Below, one piece after another: positions 57,281 to 64,000 of a stretch of 64,000 bases of DNA; position 1 is the first letter of the stretch, and each line of letters begins with the position of its first letter. Below the pieces are notes generated by a model. That model did no database searches. It was not told the origin of the DNA and saw nothing but the letters and a program-made list of their open reading frames with translations. This DNA is from Brienomyrus brachyistius (taxonomy: Eukaryota > Chordata > Actinopteri > Osteoglossiformes > Mormyridae). The translations under genes and the position numbers were made by a program. The stretch spans positions 26,078,399 through 26,142,398 of the forward strand of contig NC_064544.1 in NCBI RefSeq assembly GCF_023856365.1, read 5' to 3'.

Positions 57281-58930
57281 GTCTCCCTTCCAGCTCTGTC
57301 CCTTCTTCTCTCAAAGCTGCTGCAGTTACTCTTGTCCTCAAGAAACCTGAGTTTGATCAATCATCTCTCTCAAGCTATAGACCTCTAATCTTCCTTTTCT
57401 GGCTAAAGTGATGGAAAGAGTTGTAACCACACAGCTACATGCCTTTCTTAATGGTAACGCACTATACCAGCCATTCCAGTCCCTCCTCTTCCTAATCTGC
57501 ATCCTCCCCTTTGGTCAGATCATTTGCAGATAGATTATGGAACTCCGGAATTGAGGTTGTAAGAGGTGGGGTCAAGAGAAAGAGAATAAAGTAAGAAGAG
57601 AGAAGACGAGACTGTGTGTTCGTGTTTGATGACTTATTAAACATTACAGTTGGCCTCCCTGCAGAATCTATACAAAAGCTGCAGTATATTCAGAACCCAG
57701 CAGCTTGAGATCTCACTCACACCAAACGCTCCACTCACATCACAGCCATCCTCTCTCAGCTACACTGCTCACTGGTTCCCTCTCGGATCAAATTGAAAAT
57801 ATTGCTTCTCACTTATACACTTTTACAGCGGGATCTTGATTTAATTAGTGACTGGGCCGATACCTGGCAGATGAAATTTAACGTCGATAAATGTAAGGTA
57901 CTCCATCTAGGGAGCAGAAATATAAAGTACAGGTATTTCATGGGTGTCACTGAAATAAAGGTAGCTGATCATGAGAAAGACCTTGGTGTGTATGTTGATG
58001 CTTCCATGTCCCATTCTCAACAGTGTGGGGAAGCAATAAAAAAGGCCAATAGGATGTTGGGGTATATCTCCAGGTGTGTGGAGTTTAAGTCAAGGGAGGT
58101 AATGCTAAGATTATACAATTCCTTGGTGAGACCTCACCTAGAATATTGTGTGCAGGTTTGGTCACCATATCTTAAAAAGGACATTGTGGCCTTAGAAAAG
58201 GTGCAGCGTAGGGCCACAAAAATGATTCCTGGTCTTAGAGGAATGTCATACGAGGAACGGTTACTTGAGCTAAATCTGTTCAGTCTCAAGCAAAGGAGAC
58301 TGAGGGGGGACATGATCCAGGTATATAAGATTCTAACAGGTTTGGATGCTGTTCAACCAAATAGTTACTTCAGCATTAGTTTAAATACACAGACTCGTGG
58401 CCATAGGTGGAAATTAGCGGGAGAACATTTCAAGCTGGATTTAAGGAAGCACTTCTTTACACAGCGTGTAGTCAGAGTATGGAATAGCCTTCCTGATAAT
58501 GTAGTGCAAGCTGAATCCTTGGGTTCCTTTAAATCAGAGCTAGATAAGATTTTAACGACTCTGAGCTATTAGTTTAGTTCTCCCCAAGCGAGCTTGATGG
58601 GCCGAATGGCCTCCTCTCGTTTGTATAGTTCTTATGTTCTTATGTTCTTATGTTCTTATAAAGCTCTGTATAGCCTCACTACCTTAGTGAGCTCTTGACT
58701 CCCTGCTCACCCTCTCGCTCTCTCAGATCCTCTAATAATAATCTCCTCACTGTTCCACACAACAGACTTTCCACCATTCATATCTGAATTAAAGACATTT
58801 CTTTTCCCTAAACATTTCTCTTCTGTCTCTTCCTCCTTTACTGATAATTAATCTCTCTTTCTTATTGTTTTAGTGTAAAGCGACCTTGGGATTGTGAAAG
58901 GTGCTATATAAATGTAACTATATGTATAAA
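57281..58930 (+). mobile_element. L2-type LINE with nested CR1
   Basis: 57290-57480 reads SSLSSYRPLIFLFWLKVMER and VTTQLHAFL, a reverse-transcriptase block of L2-type elements. 57655-57824 and 58660-58820 read LQYIQNPAA and ISELKTFLFPKHF, the later part of the same ORF. The 3' end is 'agcgaccttgggattgtgaa' plus 'aggtgctatataaat'. The catalytic part between 57480 and 57655 is lost. The CR1 at 57825-58656 splits the C-terminal part. Confidence 0.65.
57825..58656 (+). mobile_element. CR1-type LINE, 5'-truncated, nested in L2
   Basis: The frame from LQRDLDLISDWADTWQMKFN through VVRVWNSLPDNVVQAESLGS to LDKILTTLSY is uninterrupted to the natural stop at about 58570. It is followed by 'gatgggccgaatggcctcct' and a (TTATGTTC)n tail. 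Nearly the same protein as the 34343-35329 copy. The catalytic FADD box is upstream of the truncation point. It cannot mobilise itself but is young. Confidence 0.88.
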
Positions 58931-59539
58931 TGTAACTATTGATGTATTATTTATCATTATAATTCGTGGCAACATCACCGACTTATATGACATAAGGCTT
59001 TAGATTCTTTTTGTTTAATAAATATGGCAGCATATATTGCAAAAATATCGCACATTGTGATGTGATTTTTTTCCGATAATCATGCAGCCCTAATTTAAAA
59101 TAATCCTCATTTCTTATCTATTTAAAATGGTCCCCTTTCAGGCAGCTGGGCACTGGAGTAGTTCAGGTTAAGCAGCTGTCTAAAGGTAAACAGGCCGAGC
59201 TTGGGCTGGAAAACTTCAGGTTACAGGTCCTTGTCTTACCCACCCTGCTAAGGACCGGCCCTCATAGCTGGGTTACTGCATGGGGGAGTAAGCTGGGGAT
59301 TCAGCTGTGAATCAGGCTCTGATTTAAAGGTAGTTTAAAACCTGAGGTCCTGAGAGTTACAAAATCACCTAAAGTCTGTACAGTAATGAGATGAAAAATG
59401 AGCAGTTTGTGCTAAAACACTGAAGTATGTTTGGCATCTTCAAAGATGCACCACAGTGTGTTTAATATTTTACCAGAAGCTGCTGCTTCATTCTGTTTTA
59501 CTTTAATGTTTAATATCCATTAATTACACTTAAACTCAC
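58931..59539. other. Intronic sequence, nothing recognised
   Basis: Anonymous sequence upstream (in + coordinates) of the 59540 exon. No ORF or repeat identified. Confidence 0.4.
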
Positions 59540-59611
59540 CTGTTACTGCAGCCAACATAATGATGGGAAATGCAGTTCTTAGAGTGTTGAGTATAATATT
59601 CCGCCATGTAA
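59540..59611 (-). CDS. Unrecognised membrane protein gene, first visible exon (72 bp)
   Basis: The acceptor TTTTTGCAG and donor G|GTGAGT bound a 72-bp exon, phase 1 at both ends. In the phase that fits its neighbours it reads TWRNIILNTLRTAFPIIMLA-AVT, ending in a hydrophobic segment. With the exons at 53488 and 52593 it gives a continuous chain of about 100 residues with three hydrophobic segments, on the - strand. I do not recognise the family. It looks like a tetraspan-type or other small multi-pass protein, but this is inference. The start exon was not found to the right. Confidence 0.6.
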
Positions 59612-59952
59612 CTGCAAAAATGAAAACAAGTTATTTTTTAAATAAGATAAAAATAGGATTTATAATTGTATGTTAAATTCAACCCATCATACATCACACA
59701 AGCTACCCCTAATTATATGAAAAATGTTTAACAGTGTCAGACCATTAATGACCATTCATTCCTTAATGACAAATTAAATAAAAATTCATCATCATGAGCT
59801 GTTAGATGATCGTTTTACACACATTAGCAGCAGAAGATCCTTATTCAAAGTAAAAGTCTCTGTGACCCACATTACAGTGTAACAGCTGGACAGTGCAGTG
59901 TTACAACCCTGATACCAACAGTAACTGGGTTGCAGGAGAACCATACTGTATG
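59612..59952. other. Short intergenic or intronic stretch
   Basis: Nothing recognised. Confidence 0.4.
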
Positions 59953-60209
59953 TGTTACGATCACAATGGGGAAGCAGGTAAAGGGAGCCGTGAGTACAGG
60001 AAAACGGGGTTTATTTCGGGCAGACAGGGAAACCACAGGGCAGCGACAACCGAACATCAGTGAAGGATCTGGGGAAAACGGGCTCAGACGCGGAATATAT
60101 ACACAGAACATATGAGACTGATTGAAAACAGCTGGGCACAATCGGGGGAGCACATGTGGATGATCAGGGGGCGTGGCACACACGAGGGCTGGACACGCAG
60201 GTTATGACA
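59953..60209 (-). mobile_element. Solo LTR, 257 bp, with 5-bp target duplication
   Basis: On the - strand it starts TGTCATAACC and ends CGTAACA, the canonical TG..CA form. The pentamer GTATG flanks it (59948-59952 and 60210-60214). It contains a TATA-like 'gtgtatatattc' and an AATAAA (in 'gaaataaacccc') in the right order for an LTR. Related to the LTR-like stretch at 14725-14945. No internal region remains, so it arose by recombination between LTRs. Confidence 0.85.
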
Positions 60210-60299
60210 GTATGGAAATACCTCATGGAAAATGTACTGATGGATTTATTACAATGAAGTGAAAAGGTTTTATGCATATTTCATAAACTGTAGAAATTT

Positions 60300-61195
60300 G
60301 GTCTAATAGACATATTCATTCCTAAATTCTTCTGTTGCTGTGCAAATACATCTGATGCTCCTGCACTCATCCTCAGTGATGTTCCTGGAATCACATGGTG
60401 TTTCAGGTCTTTCAACATCATACACCCTCCTCCAGGTGACCCGGCTGGGACTGATCAGACCCCAGCTTGTGTCCAGGTGGCTGACTGGCTCCTCTGCCCC
60501 CATGACTCCCCTCTCTTCAGCCACAGCCGTCTTGAGGCTTTCTCTGCCACTTTGATGGTGCTGCAGCTCTTCTCTTCCTCTCACCTTCAATGCCCAACTA
60601 ACTGAAGATTTTAGTTTAAGATCAGGCTGCAAAGCCCCTGCAGCCGACCTCCATAGGGAGACACCTTGCTCTCCATCCACCTTGGTCCAGGACACCTGCT
60701 GAGGTTCTTGCAGCAGATCTTGGTTGCTCCCCAGCTCTGATGAAGGTGATCACCAGCCGGGAGGGGCAGGAACATTGAGCCCATTCCACTCCTGAGCTGA
60801 AGGCTTTAGCAGTGACCTTCAGGGCCTGGTCTTGCCTCCAACAGCACCACCCCTCACTCAGTGCCTTTGGGCAGTATTTCAGGATGAGCTCCAGGTTTCC
60901 TTGCTTGGAACACAGAGGACAGGCTGGTGTCTCTCCCTTGCCCACCCCCCCCCCCCCCACCCACCCATTGGATTGGCTGGGGAGCATCATAAACAACTTG
61001 GATGAGGAATTTGGTCACCTTCTTCTCAACCATATTTTCCTATCTTGACTAAACCTCCTGCTGCCTCATTCCCACCATCCAGCACAATCTCTCCTCTTTC
61101 ACAGCTGCTCTCAATTCCTGCTGGACCAGGAAGTTTTCCTCCTTCCCTTGTGTGATTAAGGTGGGACGTGGAGAAGGATCCTATTCCAGCTCAGC
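60300..61195 (-). pseudogene. LINE C-terminal fragment with CCHC-type finger
   Basis: On the - strand CPLCSKQGNLELILKYCPKA matches the cysteine/histidine knuckle (the His is replaced here) near the C terminus of R2-superfamily LINEs (NeSL/HERO-like) of fish. It probably belongs with the LMDD reverse transcriptase fragment at 62939-63499, the L2 and MITE lying between them as later insertions. A C run (about 60947-60959) and several frameshifts break it. 60311-60420 encodes another Cys-rich stretch (CDSRNITEDECRSIRCIC) of unclear origin. Confidence 0.5.
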
Positions 61196-61207
61196 CTTGC
61201 ATCACCA

Positions 61208-62260
61208 CTCCTACCATTATTTACATTTACATTTACATTTACAGGATTTGGCAGACGCCCTTAGCCAGAGCGACTTACATAAGTGCTTTGAGACTCTGCG
61301 ATGAATTTCCGATGCTAGCTCAATAAGGACCAAAGCTATGAATACCATCTGTCTGAAAACTCCGTTGAGAAGTGCAGAATTTAAAAAAAAAAAAAAATTT
61401 AAACACACACATACACACACCAGAGAAGAGCCGAGTAAGAGTACAGAAGTACTACGTCAGGTATTTCTGAAAAAGGAATGTTTTGAGTCGTCGCTTGAAG
61501 ACATTCAAGGATTCATCTGTTCGGACATCTAGGGGGAGTTCATTCCACCAATTAGGTGCCAGGACAGAGAAGAGCCGAGATGTGTGTCTTCCTTGTGCCT
61601 TGAGGGGAGGTGGGACCAGTCGAGCAGTGCTGGAGGATCGGAGAGATCGTGGTGCAGTGCGGGGTGTGATGAGGTCCTTTAGGTAGGATGGTGCCAGAGA
61701 ATTTTTGGCTTTGTATGCGAGCATCAGTGTTTTGAATCTGATGCGGGCAGCTACAGGAAGCCAGTGGAGGGAGCGCAGCAAAGGAGTGGTGTGGGAGAAC
61801 TTGGGAAGGTTGAAAACAAGACGAGCAGCTGCATTCTGAATCAGTTGGAGGAGACGGATGGCGCTCAGTGGTAAACTTGCTAGAAGCGAGTTGCAGTAGT
61901 CAAGGCGTGAGATGATGAGGGACTGGACGAGTATCTGGGTAGCCTGAGTGGAAAGAAATGGACGTATCCTCCTGATGTTAAAGAGGAGAAACCGACAAGA
62001 GCGAGAAAGACTGGCGATATGTGAGGAAAATGACAACCGATCATCTATGGTAACTCCAAGGTTTCTAGCAGATACCGAAGGATGGATCAGGGAGTTGTCG
62101 AAAGAGATTGCAAGGTCCTGGAGGGGGAATGAGTCAGCCGGGATGTAAAGCAGCTCAATTTTACTAGTGTTGAGTTTTAGCTGGTGAGTGGTCATCCAAG
62201 ATGAGATGTCTGCCAAGCATGTAGAGATCTTAGTGGAGACATGAGTGTCTGAGGGAGGGA
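61208..62260 (-). mobile_element. L2-type LINE, 3' end with long open frame
   Basis: The frame 61452-62216 (254 codons) encodes the C-terminal half of an L2-type reverse transcriptase: LNTSKIELLYIPADSF, LSRSCRFLLFNIRRIRPFLS, SRLDYCNSLLASLP, LIQNAAARLVFNLPKF, LLRSLHWLPVAARIRFKTLM. The 3' end 'aggatttggcagacgccctt' and the ATTTAC tail repeats (61218-61242) are the standard tail of this family. The catalytic box is absent (5' truncated). The remaining frame is intact, so the insertion is fairly recent. Confidence 0.82.
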
Positions 62261-62341
62261 ATTACCATTATCTTGTGACGCAGCCTTAAACTTGGCTTGC
62301 AAAACCATTATGCCAGCTCTGGCCACCTTCAGATCGCTTGA
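62261..62341. other. Short spacer
   Basis: Probably part of the older LINE interrupted by the L2 and the MITE. Confidence 0.35.
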
Positions 62342-62349
62342 CCCTCTGT

Positions 62350-62515
62350 CAGAGGCGGACATTTCAGGTCCAGAAAGTAATAATCTAGACCAAGATTTTG
62401 TTTCAACCAACCAGTTGAATACTCTGTGCCATGTGACTCTTTATACTCAACTGGTGGGTTGAAACAAAATCTTGCTTTGGATTTTTACTTTCTGGACCTG
62501 AAATGTCCGCCTCTG
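62350..62515. mobile_element. 166-bp hAT-type palindromic MITE with 8-bp target duplication
   Basis: Its ends match in inverted orientation: CAGAGGCGGACATTTCAGGT and at least 10 further bases are perfect, and the arms stay complementary for about 65 bases. The flanks carry the identical octamer CCCTCTGT (62342-62349 and 62516-62523). CAGAGG-type ends and 8-bp duplications point to hAT. The RNA or single strand would fold into one long hairpin. Confidence 0.92.
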
Positions 62516-62523
62516 CCCTCTGT

Positions 62524-63499
62524 ACAGCAACACTTTCCCAGCTCTTGTAACCTTGAACTCCTCCTCCAAGGACTTGAGTGGCAGTCACAGGTTGTTTTGA
62601 TGATTATAGAGAGCCATGCTGATCAGTCTCCGGAGGTGGCTGCTGACTTTCCGCTCCAAGGTTTCTATTGTCAAGATTGGCACCTGGTAAACTTGGAGTG
62701 GCCACAGGACTCTTGGAGGAATGCCGTGCTGGTACAGTCATGCTTTAAATTACCCCAGTAGGACAGACTGGTTCACTGATCTGAATCAGCCAAATAACTC
62801 AGTGCAGGTGGACTTGATGCCTGTTTTGTCCTTAAGGGTGCTAAGAAACACTTTGCCTCCTAACAGGCTTCCCTGTGATGCTTGGGATGTTAATACCTGC
62901 GATACTGAACTGAAATTTGTCACCCACTTTCCTTCGCCTCAGCACCAAGGACCTAGATTTGGTAGCTTGAACTCCATCCACTCCCACCCCATCAGCTTCT
63001 TAGGCCCCTGCAGGATCCAGTGACGTCCTGGGACTGACTCTGTGGTGACTGTTATGTCATCCATAAGTCCTCTGATGGGAGGCTGCTGTTGGGCAGTTTC
63101 TGTTTTAGACTCTCTGTACTCTGGTTCAGCAGATTTTGTGAGCATATTCATGGCGACAGAGAACAGGATCACAGAGATAATGCGGCCTGTGATGGTCCTG
63201 GTCTCAGCCTTATTCCAGCCTGATATAACAGCTCCTGAGGAGGCTCTCAGCCTCACACTGCTGCAGGAATCCACAGTGAGATCTCTGACTACTGGGGACA
63301 CGATGTTCCACCAGAGGCAGCTGCACCAGCTTGTGTGGAATTGAGCCTTATGCATTTTCCAGGTCGGGCCACAGGACTGACAGATTGTCTTTGTTCTCCC
63401 AGCCTCCCTGATCAGCTGTGTCACCATTAGTGATGTGCAGATTGGCTCTGACTCCATCCGAATCCACATGTACATGTAAATCATCCACCCGCCACCCAC
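62524..63499 (-). pseudogene. LINE reverse-transcriptase fragment with LMDD box
   Basis: The - strand frame 62939-63499 (186 codons) contains SAEPEYRESKTETAQQQPPI and RGLMDDITVTTESVPG. The [F/L]MDD box followed by a TVTT stretch is characteristic of a fish LINE group of the R2 superfamily (NeSL/HERO-like). The continuation towards 62524 is frameshifted (for example NLDNRNLGAESQQPPP). Both catalytic Asp of the box are kept, but the element is broken by later insertions and stops. Confidence 0.6.
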
Positions 63500-63879
63500 C
63501 CGAATAAAGTATCAGAGACCGGCACCCGATCACACATTACCAGTGTTTCTCAGTAGGATACATGTAAGCATGATGATCTGATAACATGTTACACTGAATT
63601 AAGCTGGTTTTAAATAAATAAACATTAACTTAAAGTGAAAGTTCTTCTTTCAATAGCAGCAGCCTGAACACAGACTGACATCTTTACTCCCGTCAGACTA
63701 TAACTCTGCATGTCATCTTCCCAAATACAGAGCATTAAGAATACTAATACCGTGTTACACATGACATTACCAGCACTTCACTTGTCATGGTAACTATTTC
63801 ACTAAATCACTCCCACACATAACTTTTCCACCCACCCTTTTTATTTGTTTTTAATTCTCCTTATTGTTTTGATCAAACC
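63500..63879. other. No gene seen
   Basis: A/T-rich; 'cacccgccacccacccga' at about 63485-63503. No gene. Confidence 0.4.
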
Positions 63880-64000
63880 ACCCGATAAAGTCATTCAACA
63901 ATTCGATGCATTAAACTTGCATCAAATTATCTGCTCCCCCACTAGGTATGACACCAAATCTATAAACAAGGCTACGCTGATTGACATTATTCTAACTAAT
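63880..64000 (+). pseudogene. LINE endonuclease fragment, runs off the window
   Basis: The + strand frame reads LNLHQIICSPTRY and INKATLIDIILTN up to the last base. The PTR..T...TLIDIILTN pattern is the C-terminal part of the APE-type endonuclease of fish LINEs. It continues beyond the window, so completeness is unknown. Confidence 0.6.

Noticed and set aside
60311..60420. Cys pattern CDSRNITEDECRSIRCIC as a trefoil (P-type) domain of a secreted or egg-coat protein
   Set aside because: Spacing only loosely fits, no flanking splice sites were convincing, and the surrounding frame belongs to a broken LINE-like sequence.

Overview
The window looks like intergenic and intronic DNA from a ray-finned (teleost) fish. 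It is packed with retrotransposons and DNA transposons of families known from fish (tRNA-headed SINEs with ATCC-rich tails, CR1-, L2- and Tx1/L1-type LINEs, Ty3/gypsy and retrovirus-like LTR elements, Tc1/mariner and hAT elements). It also has many micro- and minisatellites, a 500-N scaffold gap (35522-36021), and only a few spliced host exons. Species cannot be fixed from the sequence alone.

Layout, left to right. 1-5370: a 1.7-kb duplicated block, a triplicated 0.3-0.8-kb unit with a tRNA-Glu-like pseudogene, two further dispersed repeats and a complete SINE with target-site duplication. 6145-7560: a decayed Ty3/gypsy integrase end. 7985-8609: a good Pol II promoter (two CCAAT boxes, a heat-shock-type palindrome, TATA, initiator) in front of a Lys/Arg-rich ORF with a consensus splice donor. 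9494-16020: a 16-unit satellite array broken by an internally deleted Tc1/mariner element and by an LTR-retrotransposon remnant. 16643-21015 (- strand): a chemerin-like secreted cystatin-fold gene (three exons, phase-0 introns, one frameshift) and a weak Ig-like fragment. 21340-27437: nested LINEs, the second copy of the 1.7-kb block, a 46-bp minisatellite with a 690-bp higher-order period, and a mosaic of repeat pieces. 27438-34000: mostly anonymous DNA with two small inverted-repeat elements and a BED-finger fragment. 34000-36021: a retroviral-type gag remnant split by a CR1 insertion, then the gap. 37450-45500 (- strand): two broken Tx1/L1-type LINEs. 45690-51500 (+): an endogenous-retrovirus carcass whose pol and env pieces are separated by a 3.3-kb 50-bp minisatellite and whose env is itself expanded into 14 copies of a 77-bp unit. 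52593-59611 (- strand): three exons of an unrecognised multi-pass membrane protein gene; its introns hold 57-bp and 30-bp minisatellites and an L2 element with a nested CR1. 59953-64000: a solo LTR, a LINE with an LMDD reverse-transcriptase box, an L2 element, a hAT-type mini-element and the edge of another LINE.

Host content is therefore two partial - strand genes (chemerin-like and membrane protein) plus one candidate + strand gene start at 8.1 kb. Nothing links them functionally. The rest is a record of insertions, some very young (two CR1 copies nearly identical in protein, several perfect target-site duplications), and of repeated tandem expansion.
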